NCBI GenBank assembly: GCA_009885105.1
Contig: VFLI01000016.1
Coordinates: forward strand, 62,001-126,000
Direction: 5' to 3'
DNA length: 64,000 nucleotides
Source: Spirochaetia bacterium
GTDB lineage: Bacteria; Spirochaetota; Leptospiria; Leptospirales; Leptonemataceae
Positions 8,635 through 18,101 of this stretch are shown in pieces (positions within the stretch are counted from its first letter, which is position 1; the number at the start of each line of letters is the position of its first letter). A program made the position numbers and the translations under genes. Below the pieces are notes generated by a model, which saw only the letters and a program-made list of their open reading frames with translations, did no database searches and was not told where the DNA came from.

Positions 8635-9863
8635 CTGCCGATGTCCAGCGGCGTGCCGATCCAGCCAAAAGATTCCTGCGGCGACACAATATTTATATCC
8701 CAGCCGAACACAAGGTTGGGACAGTCAAAAATGCGGTCCTTGCAGAGTACCTGCGTGGCACGCGGTTTCGGATAGGCCCAGGCGGAAGGAGGATGCACGC
8801 ATTTTTTTTCTATACCGGCAATTTTGATCATGCGGCGGGCAATTTCTTCATAGGCGCGGAACTGTTTCAGCAGCGGTTCAACAAGATCATTGTGGAAATA
8901 TCCTCTCGCGGCGTTATACGCCACCATGTACACAAGCTGTTCGGCAAAGTGTTCCGGTTCGATTATTTTTTTTGTCGTCTCATCGACGTATTTTGCGATT
9001 CGCAGTGTTTCTGTGACGATGAGCTCCATCATTTCGTCATTCTTCTGCTCTTTCGCCGCCTCATCGGAAATTTCGACGTCATCAATCTCTTCTGTTTTAT
9101 TCTCTTCGAACATATCATCGAATATTGATTTTGCGCCGGCGTTGTTCACGGCTTCATCGATGGATACTGTCTCTCCGGCCGGGTTCGCAAATGATATTGT
9201 ATGATTTCTGATGGCTGCCGCAAGTTCCGGGGTAACGCCAAATCTGCTTATGAATGATGAACATTTTTGAGCCAGAGCTCTCCGGTCTGATTCCTGCAAA
9301 GGAGGATGTCTCCATTCATCGCCGTCGGCCAGGGCAAAGTCGCAAAGAAAACCCGCGAGAAACGAATTGCGGTGGATGAACCGAATTTTGAGAGATTTTT
9401 GAAGCACGATTCCCAGAGACAGCAGACCAAGATCGGCGCAGTGATAGAAAAAATTCGTCCGCTCGCGGGCGACTTTGAAAACGGCCAGTGTCAGACGTTT
9501 CTGGCTGAACGAATGGAGGATAAAATTCTTAACAGGGCGGCCCTCGTCATAGAGGTATCGTATGAATATATTTTCCGCCGATTTCAGACGGGTATAAATG
9601 AGCATTGTGATGTGCCGCTTGATTTTATTTAACAGATCTTTGGTGACAAGGACCCGGAATTCCGGTTTGTAATGCCCGTCCATCGTTTCGAGCTTTTTCA
9701 GGGCGGATTCTTTTACGTTGATTTTCTCTTTTATAAGTATATTGTCCGAATTGTCCTTGATCGGTTCCACAAACTGGACGATGCCGAACAGTTCCAGCTC
9801 GTTGCAGAAGCTTTCAATCTCAATCAGACTGGAAAAAGATATTTCCTCGGCGGATATTTTCAT
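8595..9863 (-). CDS. Hypothetical protein with a degenerate HD-like segment
   Basis: A 422-residue cytoplasmic protein I do not recognise. The middle (about residues 155-235) has the helical look of an HD/HDOD phosphohydrolase, with FLAGFLCDFALADGDEW where HD would be expected and AAIRNHTISF further on, but the HD pair itself reads CD. An acidic linker (EENKTEEIDDVEISDEAAKEQ) follows, then a helical segment. The C-terminus ends with VFGWDINIVSPQESFGWIG, which looks structured. No signal peptide or membrane helix is seen. The 3' end overlaps the remnant enzyme gene. A regulatory, non-catalytic role is only a guess. Confidence 0.6.
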   Translation of the reverse strand: MKISAEEISFSSLIEIESFCNELELFGIVQFVEPIKDNSDNILIKEKINVKESALKKLETMDGHYKPEFRVLVTKDLLNKIKRHITMLIYTRLKSAENIFIRYLYDEGRPVKNFILHSFSQKRLTLAVFKVARERTNFFYHCADLGLLSLGIVLQKSLKIRFIHRNSFLAGFLCDFALADGDEWRHPPLQESDRRALAQKCSSFISRFGVTPELAAAIRNHTISFANPAGETVSIDEAVNNAGAKSIFDDMFEENKTEEIDDVEISDEAAKEQKNDEMMELIVTETLRIAKYVDETTKKIIEPEHFAEQLVYMVAYNAARGYFHNDLVEPLLKQFRAYEEIARRMIKIAGIEKKCVHPPSAWAYPKPRATQVLCKDRIFDCPNLVFGWDINIVSPQESFGWIGTPLDIGSYPKCTLEKELDT

Positions 9864-9971
9864 AATAATGACACATGGCGCCGGACAGACCAGCCCGCTC
9901 TGACATACAATCCTTAAAAATCACAGCTGAATCTCATTGACTTGCAGGAATACAATTTTTTTCGAGTTAGT

Positions 9972-10388
9972 ATGGAAAAAACATTGATCATCCTCAAGCC
10001 CGATGCCGTGAAAAACAAGCATATCGGGCATATTGTCTCAAGAATCGAACAGGAGAATTTCACCATTCTGGGTATTAAATATCTTTGGATGAAGCGGTCG
10101 GAAGCTAAGAAATTTTATGCAGTTCATAAAGAACGACCCTTTTACAAAGATCTCTGCAAATACATGTCCAGCGGGCCGGTCGTTGTGGCAGCCCTGAAAG
10201 CGCCCGGAGCGGTCGCAAAATGGCGTGAGCTGATCGGGGCCACGGATCCTGCACAGGCGGCTGAGGGAACTATCCGCAAATTGTATGCTGAAAGCAAGGA
10301 GGCCAATGCGGTCCACGGATCGGATTCCGCCGAAAATGCCGAAACTGAAATCCATTTTTTCTTCAAGAAAAAAGAATTAATTGATTAA
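9972..10388 (+). CDS. ndk: Nucleoside diphosphate kinase
   Basis: A 138-residue enzyme that moves the terminal phosphate of ATP to other nucleoside diphosphates through a phosphohistidine. It begins [14 protein letters not shown], keeps the ERPFYKDL and SGPVVVAAL segments, and has the active-site His115 in NAVHGSDS. The start at 9972 fits the family exactly; an earlier in-frame GTG/TTG-type start would add a tail that homologues lack. Its last 8 bases overlap the TTG start of the prenyl synthase gene, so the two are probably translated together. Confidence 0.96.
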   Translation: MEKTLIILKPDAVKNKHIGHIVSRIEQENFTILGIKYLWMKRSEAKKFYAVHKERPFYKDLCKYMSSGPVVVAALKAPGAVAKWRELIGATDPAQAAEGTIRKLYAESKEANAVHGSDSAENAETEIHFFFKKKELID

Positions 10389-11343
10389 TTTTAACAATCC
10401 TGATGCTGTTCTTTCCGCCCTGGCGGAGAGGGCAGAGGATTTTTTGCAGAAAACTATCGCCGGGTTGATCCGGGCGCGGGCGGTGGAACAGCTTGCGGAG
10501 CCGGTGCTCTATTCTCTTCTGGCGGGAGGCAAACGGCTTCGGCCGTCTCTCTGCCTGATGTGCGCCGGTGTGGATTTTGAAGATTCAAAGTTTTCACAGA
10601 GCGCGCTCTATGCGGCCTGCGCTCTGGAGTGCATGCACACCTACTCGCTCATCCACGATGATCTGCCCTGTATGGACAACGACGACTATCGCAGAGGAAA
10701 ACTCTCCTGTCATAAAGCATTTTCAGAATGGGAGGCGGTGCTGGCCGGGGATGCTCTGAATACTTTTGCCTTTGAGCTTCTGGTCAGATCCGAATCGGAC
10801 AGTTCAGCAATGTCTTCCGGGAAGAATCTCGCCCGGAAAATTACAGCGCTTGCCCAGGCGTCCGGACCCGGCGGTATGGTCTGCGGACAGGCGCTTGATC
10901 TCTTCGCGGAAAAAAAAGGCGAAACACGGCCGGTGGATATACGCGAAAGAGAAAAGCTTCTTCTGGAAATTCACGCAAAAAAAACAGCGGCGATGATGCG
11001 CGCATCCTGCGAAATCGGAGCGATACATGCGGGGGTTGAAGATGTGTCCGCATACAGACTGTACGGCGAATCTCTCGGCCTGGTGTTTCAGATATCAGAC
11101 GACATTCTTGACGAAACCGGCGATGCGTCTTCTCTCGGCAAATCCACAGGCAAAGACAGAGATTCCGGCAAGTTGACCTATCCGGCTGTTTTCGGGATTG
11201 ATGAGAGCCGCCGTCTGTGCGAGGAACTCTGCGAAAGAACAGAACAGCTGGCGGAGAATCTTATTCCGGGCGAAAAAGCGGGCAGGGATTACAGAAAGAC
11301 GCTTGCGTCGATTCCGGGCTCCGTGCTGCGCCGGCAAAAATGA
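10381..11343 (+). CDS. ispA: Polyprenyl (farnesyl/geranylgeranyl) diphosphate synthase
   Basis: A 320-residue short-chain trans-prenyltransferase that extends allylic diphosphates with isopentenyl diphosphate for quinone and undecaprenyl precursors. It has GGKRLRPSL, the first Asp-rich motif [10 protein letters not shown], the region [21 protein letters not shown], and the second motif DDILDETGD. The start is TTG and overlaps ndk. The stop overlaps the tlyA start as ATGA. The last 20 residues (after GRDYRKT) diverge from the usual end of the family but the fold is complete. Chain length cannot be fixed by eye. Confidence 0.92.
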   Translation: MINFNNPDAVLSALAERAEDFLQKTIAGLIRARAVEQLAEPVLYSLLAGGKRLRPSLCLMCAGVDFEDSKFSQSALYAACALECMHTYSLIHDDLPCMDNDDYRRGKLSCHKAFSEWEAVLAGDALNTFAFELLVRSESDSSAMSSGKNLARKITALAQASGPGGMVCGQALDLFAEKKGETRPVDIREREKLLLEIHAKKTAAMMRASCEIGAIHAGVEDVSAYRLYGESLGLVFQISDDILDETGDASSLGKSTGKDRDSGKLTYPAVFGIDESRRLCEELCERTEQLAENLIPGEKAGRDYRKTLASIPGSVLRRQK

Positions 11344-12089
11344 CCGGAAAAATTCGACTGGATCAGCTTCTGGCCGGCCGCGGAATCGAAATTCGCCGTG
11401 CCGCCGCTTTGATACTCTCCGGCCGTGTTATCGTAAATGGAAAAAAAGAAACCAGATCCGGAATTTCTGTTCCATCGGACGCGAAAATTGAAATCACCGG
11501 GGGCGGTGAATATGTGAGTCGGTCAGCGCTGAAGCTGAAAAATGCTCTTCTGGATTTTCAAATTGATGTCAGAGACAGAATCTGCGTCGATCTGGGATGT
11601 TCGAATGGAGGCTTCACACAGGTTCTTCTAGAAAACGGAGCAAGAAAAGTCTACGCTGTTGATGTGGGACACGGCATTCTGGATTATTCTCTGCGAAACG
11701 ATCCTCGCGTCGTTGTGCTCGAAAAACGAAATGTCCGCGCCATTCAGCGGGACTGGTTTGAAAGCGAACATCTGGAAAATCCTGACGGTTTTTTCTATAC
11801 CTGTGACATCTCATTTATGTCATTGAGAACGGTTCTAAATGCCCTTATCGAGTTTTCTGAATCGCAGTCCGGTTTGATCGAGGGTGTTTTTCTGCTGAAA
11901 CCGCAGTTTGAGGCTTCCAGTCTTACGGAAAAAGGAATTATACGCGATGACAGTGTCCGGATGTCCATCGTCGAGGATTTTCGGGCCTTCTGTCTGAACC
12001 GGGAATTTCAAATAGTAAAGATCGAAAAAGCAAATCCCTCCGGCAGGAAGGGAAACCAGGAATTTGCAGTGTATTTGAAAAAAAGCTAA
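11340..12089 (+). CDS. tlyA: TlyA-family rRNA 2'-O-methyltransferase
   Basis: A 249-residue protein with an N-terminal S4 RNA-binding domain (residues 4-60: RLDQLLAGRGIEIRRAAA) and an FtsJ-like methyltransferase domain. The SAM-binding loop is DLGCSNGGFTQVLL, followed by VYAVDVGHG, DISFMSL and KPQFEA. TlyA proteins methylate ribosomal RNA cytidines at the 2'-O position; older names call them hemolysins. The ATG overlaps the ispA stop (ATGA), which argues for coupled translation of ndk-ispA-tlyA. Confidence 0.95.
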   Translation: MTGKIRLDQLLAGRGIEIRRAAALILSGRVIVNGKKETRSGISVPSDAKIEITGGGEYVSRSALKLKNALLDFQIDVRDRICVDLGCSNGGFTQVLLENGARKVYAVDVGHGILDYSLRNDPRVVVLEKRNVRAIQRDWFESEHLENPDGFFYTCDISFMSLRTVLNALIEFSESQSGLIEGVFLLKPQFEASSLTEKGIIRDDSVRMSIVEDFRAFCLNREFQIVKIEKANPSGRKGNQEFAVYLKKS

Positions 12090-12294
12090 AAAAAGACTTG
12101 ATTGGCTGTCCCGTTCTAAAAGATTTTCCCTGTTCAGGCTCGATTCTAAAAAACAGAGACTATTATTGGGTTTCACTGCATTTTTCCGGTGAACAAATTC
12201 CCTAAATTTCTGTCTTATACCTTGAGACGGCAACGCCTCATTGAAGCAGTCTGTCGTGGACGCAAAGTTTAATTATTGCCTCGAAGGAGGGCAT

Positions 12295-13398
12295 ATGTAT
12301 CGAAGAATGATTCATGGTTTTTTACGATTTTCCATCAGTTTGATTGCAGGTCTGATACTGGTTTCATCAGTTATGCCGCAGGCATCCAGCCAATCGGGCA
12401 GACTGGAAACAGGAGATCAGCGGCTGCCAAAAAGCGGTGAACTGTACGATACAGTTCCCTTTAAGACTCGCGCAGGTCAGAGAATTCAGGTGGATTTGAG
12501 CTCTACCGATTTTGACGCGTACCTCATCATCGTTTCACCATCCGGTGATCAAACCAGCAATGACGATATCAACGGCTCCAACAGAAATTCTATGGTGAGC
12601 GTCATCGCAAGCGAAACCGGCGAATGGAAAGCCCTGGTGACTTCGACAGGCAATGTTCAAACCGGCGCCTATGAAATTAAGATAACCATGGAAGACGTGG
12701 GAGCGCTTACGCCCTATACCGGCAAACTGGAAAGAACAGACACACAGAGTATCAAAGGGGAGTTTTATGATATATATAAATTTCAGGCCAGGGACGGTCA
12801 GAGAGTCCTTCTCGATCTTATTTCAAATGATGCGAAATTTGACACCTTCATGATTATTGTTGCGCCTTCCGGAGCGCGTCAGTTTAATGATGATTACATC
12901 ACAGCGAATCATTCCTACATGGACACCGTTGTGGAAGAAACCGGGGAGTATAAATTGTATGTAACCTCAGCCAAGCCGGAAGAAATCGGCGATTACAAAC
13001 TGATGGTTGTGATCGGAAATACCGGGCAGGTACAGAGATTCAACGGAAAGTTGGAATCTACGGATCAGAAAAACGAGAATGGAAAACAGTACGATCCTTA
13101 TTCTATAAATGTGACTGCGGGGCAGCATGTGATTGTAGAAATGACTTCGACTGAATTCGACACTTTTCTGATTGTTCGCTCTCCAGGCGGCAAAGCAATG
13201 GAAAATGATGATATCGACTCATCGAATAAAAATTCAAGAGTTGATTTCACCGCGGAAGAAACCGGGGAATATAAAATCCAGGCTGCTGCCTATGAGGCCG
13301 ATTCGTTTGGAAACTACAAAGTTAAGGTAGTGACAATGGGCGCGCCGCAGGCTCCCATTTCAACTCCGGCCAATCCGGTAACTCCAAGAAGAAGATAG
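12295..13398 (+). CDS. Exported protein with three pre-peptidase-like repeats
   Basis: A 367-residue secreted protein. A signal peptide occupies about residues 1-35 (hydrophobic stretch ISLIAGLILVSSVMP). The mature part holds three repeats of about 105 residues, each starting with a G-x-L-(E)-x-T/GDQ strand. Each has a core such as GQRIQVDLSSTDFDAYLIIV, then NDDI-N, and ends with ETGEWKALVTS or a variant. This matches the jelly-roll layout of bacterial pre-peptidase C-terminal domains, here without any peptidase. A strong ribosome site (AAGGAGGG) fixes the ATG at 12295. A Pro-rich tail ends the protein. It is followed by a terminator and stands alone, so a surface or periplasmic binding role is likely. 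Confidence 0.8.
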   Translation: MYRRMIHGFLRFSISLIAGLILVSSVMPQASSQSGRLETGDQRLPKSGELYDTVPFKTRAGQRIQVDLSSTDFDAYLIIVSPSGDQTSNDDINGSNRNSMVSVIASETGEWKALVTSTGNVQTGAYEIKITMEDVGALTPYTGKLERTDTQSIKGEFYDIYKFQARDGQRVLLDLISNDAKFDTFMIIVAPSGARQFNDDYITANHSYMDTVVEETGEYKLYVTSAKPEEIGDYKLMVVIGNTGQVQRFNGKLESTDQKNENGKQYDPYSINVTAGQHVIVEMTSTEFDTFLIVRSPGGKAMENDDIDSSNKNSRVDFTAEETGEYKIQAAAYEADSFGNYKVKVVTMGAPQAPISTPANPVTPRRR

Positions 13399-13420
13399 GA
13401 TAAAGGCTCAATATAATGAA

Positions 13421-13449
13421 AAACGGCGCCCTGTGGCGCCGTTTTTTTT
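13421..13449 (+). terminator. Rho-independent terminator
   Basis: A perfect 9-bp stem AACGGCGCC / GGCGCCGTT with a CTGT loop and a T run of nine. It lies 23 bases after the stop of the triple-repeat protein. Confidence 0.95.
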
Positions 13450-13597
13450 GTCCGCATCACAGACTGCGCAAAAGTTATTGAGCGCAAAGAAACAGATTTA
13501 AATGACTTGAGAATTTTTTAGATTATTGACAATCTGTAAAATTCAGCAATTACTGTGGATTGCCAGGACGGGCCAATTCGGCGTATAACTGTCACTC

Positions 13598-16500
13598 ATG
13601 GAAAATTTCTATTTCACAATATTCAGCGTGGAATCGCTGATCCCCGTCGGCGCCCTGCTGGTGAATTCCTTCTTTTTTCTTCGAATTAAAGGCCGTTCCT
13701 CTGCCACAACACACCTGGGATTGATGATGCTGCTCTACAGCTCCATCCCCATCTGCTATTTTATCACTTCCATCTACTACCACCCTCTTTCCGCCTACGT
13801 GCGCTGGGTGGGCGCGTACACTTCGCTTCCTACCATCCTGCACGTTATACTCTTTTTTCTTAACTATCCAGAGGAAGTAAACAGAAAGCTGAACAGGTCA
13901 ATACTGATCGGCGGCTATGCGGCGATTCTTATTGGATGGATCGTCTTTATCTTTGCGACACGTGACGCGCTGCCTGTGTATCAGTTTTCCGGACATTACT
14001 GGGATATGGATGCGGATACGGCCCAGCGGCGCATTGCAGCGGTCATCCTGCTCGCCGTAATCGTGTTTATCGGCGTGGCTGTTTGGAGGGTTGTCACAAC
14101 GCCGGGCCGCGAACGCTGGATAATTCTAGCTCTGCTGGGCGCGTTCCTGGTTGTCAGTGTGGGTCCCGCCATCGCCAATTTGAAAAGCCGCCAGGGTGTG
14201 ATCGGCCGCGGCGTTTTCATGACGATTCTGGATCTGACGCTTGTGCTTGGAATTTTTCTTCTCGTCACGATTTATATCAACAATACAAGAGACAGAACAT
14301 CTTTCATGGCAAAGATTCTGGGCATCACGCTTGTGACATTTTTCCTGGTTCTGGAGTTCCTTTCGGCGATTTCTCTTTCCGACAGGGATGAGAGTTTTGA
14401 CCGCGAAATGGTTCGAGATGCGAATCTGATCCTCAGCAATGTTTCAGTAAATGATAATCTGAAGTATGTTCAGGTTTACAATGCGAAGAAGGACATTCTG
14501 CTGAATTATGACGGCGAAAAAATATCCGGCATAGATTTCAACTCTCTGCGCGGTGAAATGCTGAATACCTTCATCCTGACAGATATTCTTTCAAGAAATA
14601 TCGGCAGCCGCGCGGAACGTCGATCGGCAGTGCAGGGCAGCTCCCAAAAATACGGAGGAAAATATTTCCGGCCTTATTCAGAGCTGATCACAGCCTTCAC
14701 AGACAGCCTGCCGGAAAATTCCGGCGATATCGGTCCCTTGTTTGTTGATTTCTTAAACAATCTGGATAAGTCGCTTGTGCCTCTGCGTATCCGAATATTA
14801 AAAATTGCCGCGCCTGATTTTTTGAAAGATCTGCGAAAAGAGACAGAGAGCTGGCCGGAGAATCTGCGTCCTTTCGCCGCTGCAATACAGGAAGACTTGA
14901 ATAACTTCCCCGCCGATTATCAGGACGCCCGGGCCGAGGCGCTGACATACCTGGCTCCTATGAAACTCCAGGGATCGCGTTTTTTCAGAGCCGACCGCAC
15001 CGGTCACAGGCATTACATATCGTATATGTTCGTAGATTTAAAGCAGGGACTGGTTTCAGAAACCGGTTTTGATTATCTCGTTTACAGACAATACATGCAT
15101 CCGCCCGCCTTGAAATTCGTGATTATGTTCCTGACAGTTCTTCTTTTTATTGTAATCGGATTTCCTGTTTTCTTCCTGGGCGCCCTGATGAAGCCGTTGA
15201 ATGCGCTCCTCGGAGGTCTGCGTCAGGTCGGCCAGGGAAGCATAGATATCAATCTGCGTGTGTTCGTGGAGGATGAAATTGGTTTTATTACCAGGTCTTT
15301 CAACAGCATGGTCCGCGCGATCAAGACAGCTGAGCTGAAGCTGCAGAGATATGCGGCCGGTCTCGAAAAGAAAGTCAAGGCCCGAACTGCGGAACTCTCT
15401 AAGACTCTGGAAGCGGTGCAGCTCTTAAAAAACCAGCAGGACGGCGATTATTTTCTCACATCCTTGATCCTCAAACCGCTCGGATCGAACCGGGCTAAAA
15501 GCGAAACAGTGAAGATCGAATTTCTGCTCGACCAGAAAAAGAAGTTCAAATTTCGAAGGTGGGAAAGCGACCTGGGCGGAGACATCTGCATCACAGACAA
15601 TATTAAACTCGGCGGCGATAGTTTTACAGCATTTATCAACGGCGATGCGATGGGGAAGTCGATCCAGGGGGCCACCGGCGCGATGGTGCTGGGAGCAGCC
15701 ATCCAGTCGATTCTGGAGAGAAACAAAACTCCGCTCGACCAGAAACAGACGCCGGAACGCTGGCTCAAAAATGCCTTCAGCGAAATGCACGCGATATTCC
15801 AGACGTTTGACGGATCGATGCTGATGAGCGCGGTATTCGGTTTAATTGAGGAGAAGACGGGTTTTATGTATTTTATTAACGCAGAACATCCCTGGACAGT
15901 GATGTTTCGTGACGGGGAGGCATCATTCATTGAAAAAGACGGACTTTTCCGCAAACTGGGCAGCGCTCTTCTGGCCGGTCGTGTCACGGTGCAGACCCGG
16001 CAGCTGATGCCCGGCGATGTCATCCTGGTCGGCAGTGACGGACGCGACGACCTTCTTATCGGCATGGATGAAAAAGGCTCGCGAATCATTAATGAAGACG
16101 AAACTCTTTTTCTACGAGCGGTGGAGGAGGGACGCGGCAGCCTGAAAGGAATCTTTGACAGTATTGTTCGCCGGGGAGAGCTGACGGATGATTTTTCGTT
16201 GATGCGGATTGAGTATTTGAATCCAGAGAAATCGGGCGCGCCGGATCCGCTGCTTGCCGAATACCTCAGCCAGGCAAGAGCCGCACGCAAAAACAAGAAA
16301 CTCGATGAGGCCGTCACGATTCTGGAAAAGGCTCGCGTGGAAAAAAAGGAGCATCCTCTTCTGTCGCGTGAGCTGTTCAACAATCTTCTTCTTCAAAAAG
16401 ATTACATAGCTGCCGTCGCTCACGGGCAGGTATACAGCCGTGTAAACCCTTCCGACACGGCCACTATGTTTGCGCTTTCCTATTCATTGAAGAAAATTGG

Positions 16501-16705
16501 GGAGTATGAAAAGGGGGCAGAGCTGGGCGAAAGAGTCCGGCTGAGAGATGAAAAGAATATCAACAATCTGATCAATCTGGCGGAATGCTGCTATCTCAGC
16601 GGAGATTTTTCGCGATCAAAGAAAATTGCCGGTGAAATTCTAGAGCTGGATTCCTCCAACAACCGGGCCAAAACTATTATCAAAAAGATTCAGGCTCGGA
16701 GCTGA
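13598..16705 (+). CDS. Membrane SpoIIE-family serine phosphatase with HAMP and TPR domains
   Basis: A 1035-residue inner-membrane signalling protein. Residues 1-255 hold about seven to eight hydrophobic helices of 7TM-receptor style. Residues 265-505 form an extracytoplasmic sensor region, followed by a membrane helix near 507-530 and a HAMP linker to about 590. A coiled coil leads to a SpoIIE/PP2C phosphatase at about 655-880, with metal residues in GGDI, DAMGKS, GSDGRDD and DDFSLM. TPR-like helices fill 885-1035. Such proteins dephosphorylate anti-sigma factor antagonists with STAS domains; one STAS protein lies at 23.3 kb. The downstream MFS gene is 3 bases away, so they are co-transcribed. 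Confidence 0.88.
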   Translation: MENFYFTIFSVESLIPVGALLVNSFFFLRIKGRSSATTHLGLMMLLYSSIPICYFITSIYYHPLSAYVRWVGAYTSLPTILHVILFFLNYPEEVNRKLNRSILIGGYAAILIGWIVFIFATRDALPVYQFSGHYWDMDADTAQRRIAAVILLAVIVFIGVAVWRVVTTPGRERWIILALLGAFLVVSVGPAIANLKSRQGVIGRGVFMTILDLTLVLGIFLLVTIYINNTRDRTSFMAKILGITLVTFFLVLEFLSAISLSDRDESFDREMVRDANLILSNVSVNDNLKYVQVYNAKKDILLNYDGEKISGIDFNSLRGEMLNTFILTDILSRNIGSRAERRSAVQGSSQKYGGKYFRPYSELITAFTDSLPENSGDIGPLFVDFLNNLDKSLVPLRIRILKIAAPDFLKDLRKETESWPENLRPFAAAIQEDLNNFPADYQDARAEALTYLAPMKLQGSRFFRADRTGHRHYISYMFVDLKQGLVSETGFDYLVYRQYMHPPALKFVIMFLTVLLFIVIGFPVFFLGALMKPLNALLGGLRQVGQGSIDINLRVFVEDEIGFITRSFNSMVRAIKTAELKLQRYAAGLEKKVKARTAELSKTLEAVQLLKNQQDGDYFLTSLILKPLGSNRAKSETVKIEFLLDQKKKFKFRRWESDLGGDICITDNIKLGGDSFTAFINGDAMGKSIQGATGAMVLGAAIQSILERNKTPLDQKQTPERWLKNAFSEMHAIFQTFDGSMLMSAVFGLIEEKTGFMYFINAEHPWTVMFRDGEASFIEKDGLFRKLGSALLAGRVTVQTRQLMPGDVILVGSDGRDDLLIGMDEKGSRIINEDETLFLRAVEEGRGSLKGIFDSIVRRGELTDDFSLMRIEYLNPEKSGAPDPLLAEYLSQARAARKNKKLDEAVTILEKARVEKKEHPLLSRELFNNLLLQKDYIAAVAHGQVYSRVNPSDTATMFALSYSLKKIGEYEKGAELGERVRLRDEKNINNLINLAECCYLSGDFSRSKKIAGEILELDSSNNRAKTIIKKIQARS

Positions 16706-16708
16706 TAT

Positions 16709-18079
16709 ATGGGCAGCAGAATTCTCCGCGCAATCGGTCTCGGCGATCTTTCCGGTAAAGGCTGGAAAAACCATTTCTCGTTCTGGTCTCTGATCGCTTT
16801 TACTTTTTTTCTCTTTGCGGATCAGCAGCTTGTTTCTCCCAACATGTCCCGGATCGGCGAAGAGTTCGGTTTTGTTAAAAAGGAAGACTATCTCTGGTAT
16901 ATTGGATCACTTGTATCACTGTTCTTTTTCCCTGTGGCCGGTCTGATTGCCCTTGGAATCGGCATCAGCGCGGATCAGTTTGACCGAAAAAAACTTCTCA
17001 TAGGAACCGTCATCCTGGGAGAGATTCCCTGCATTCTGACGGCATTCGCGCCGGACTACAAATGGTTTTTATTTTTCCGTACTCTGACCGGAATTGGAGT
17101 GGGAGGCATTTTCCCCATCGTATTTTCCATGCTCGGAGACTATTTTCGCACGGAGAACCGGCCGACAGCTTCAGGATTCGTTGAACTGGCAATGGGTCTC
17201 GGCATGATGACCGGGCAGGTTCTGGGAGGCGAACTGGCGCATACCAGTCTGCTGGGTCTTTCAGGCTGGCGTGTAACTTTTTTAATAGTCGCCAGTCCGG
17301 CGATTCCACTGGCTGTTCTGTATTTTTTTATCGGAGATGCGCCGCGCAGAGGCGAATCGGAAAGCGCCGTTCTGTCTCTGGACAGAGACAAAGCCGATGA
17401 GCTTCTGGCGATTGAATCGGCCCACAAAATCACGCTGCGGGATTTTCGCGCAATTTTTACAAACAGAACAAATATATTTTCTCTTCTTCAAGGAATTCCG
17501 GGAATGGTTGCCTGGGGATTCCTCTTCGTCTATGTGGTCGATTTTTATGAAAAGACAAAAGGTTTTGATATCGAGCAGGCAAATCTGCTTGTGATATCTT
17601 TCGGACTGGCGAGCGTTTTCGGGGGATTTCTGGCCGGGATGGCCGGACGCGCGATATACCGGCGCAGCAGGGCCATGCTCCCGATTTTTTGCAGCGCCGC
17701 TATGGTTCTCGGAGCGATTCCCGTTCTTGTGATTGTAAACTACGAAGGCAGGGACATATTTCCCATGCTTATCGCCGCGGCAATCGCCGGTATACTTGTT
17801 CAGCCGCCCGGAGTGAACGTAAGGGCCGTAATAATGAATACGAATGTTCCTGAAAACAGGGGCTCCATGTTTTCAATCTTTGGACTGACGGATAAGATCG
17901 GAGCCGGATTCGGTCCTTTTATGGTGGGTCTGCTCGTTCGCGTGTTCGGCCAGCTCACCGCTTACAATATTGCCGTTTCTTTCTGGTTTCTTGCCGCTCT
18001 TCTCTGGCTTCCAATGATTCGGACGATGGTCCGCGATGAGGACAATGTTGCGCTCACCCTGAAGAACCGTGTGAAGTGA
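16709..18079 (+). CDS. MFS transporter
   Basis: A 456-residue major facilitator superfamily permease with about 12 hydrophobic helices. The loop between helices 2 and 3 carries GISADQFDRKKLL, the classic MFS motif A region, and helix 4 has RTLTGIGVGGIFPIVFSM. The central loop (about residues 220-250) is charged. The look is close to spinster-type or sugar-phosphate-type MFS members; substrate unknown. The gene starts 3 bases after the SpoIIE phosphatase stop. The last residues are cytoplasmic (LTLKNRVK). Confidence 0.85.
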   Translation: MGSRILRAIGLGDLSGKGWKNHFSFWSLIAFTFFLFADQQLVSPNMSRIGEEFGFVKKEDYLWYIGSLVSLFFFPVAGLIALGIGISADQFDRKKLLIGTVILGEIPCILTAFAPDYKWFLFFRTLTGIGVGGIFPIVFSMLGDYFRTENRPTASGFVELAMGLGMMTGQVLGGELAHTSLLGLSGWRVTFLIVASPAIPLAVLYFFIGDAPRRGESESAVLSLDRDKADELLAIESAHKITLRDFRAIFTNRTNIFSLLQGIPGMVAWGFLFVYVVDFYEKTKGFDIEQANLLVISFGLASVFGGFLAGMAGRAIYRRSRAMLPIFCSAAMVLGAIPVLVIVNYEGRDIFPMLIAAAIAGILVQPPGVNVRAVIMNTNVPENRGSMFSIFGLTDKIGAGFGPFMVGLLVRVFGQLTAYNIAVSFWFLAALLWLPMIRTMVRDEDNVALTLKNRVK

Positions 18080-18101
18080 TTATCGCTGCCGGTCCGAATA
18101 T

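Noticed and set aside
12220-12294. Possible c-di-GMP-I (GEMM) riboswitch: GGCAAC then GGACGCAAAG before the triple-repeat gene
   Set aside because: The two words match, but the hairpin between them does not form, and only about 30 bases follow before the start codon, too few for the second stem.
12241-12294. Longer version of the triple-repeat protein starting at TTG 12241
   Set aside because: The strong ribosome site and the signal peptide both fix the start at 12295.
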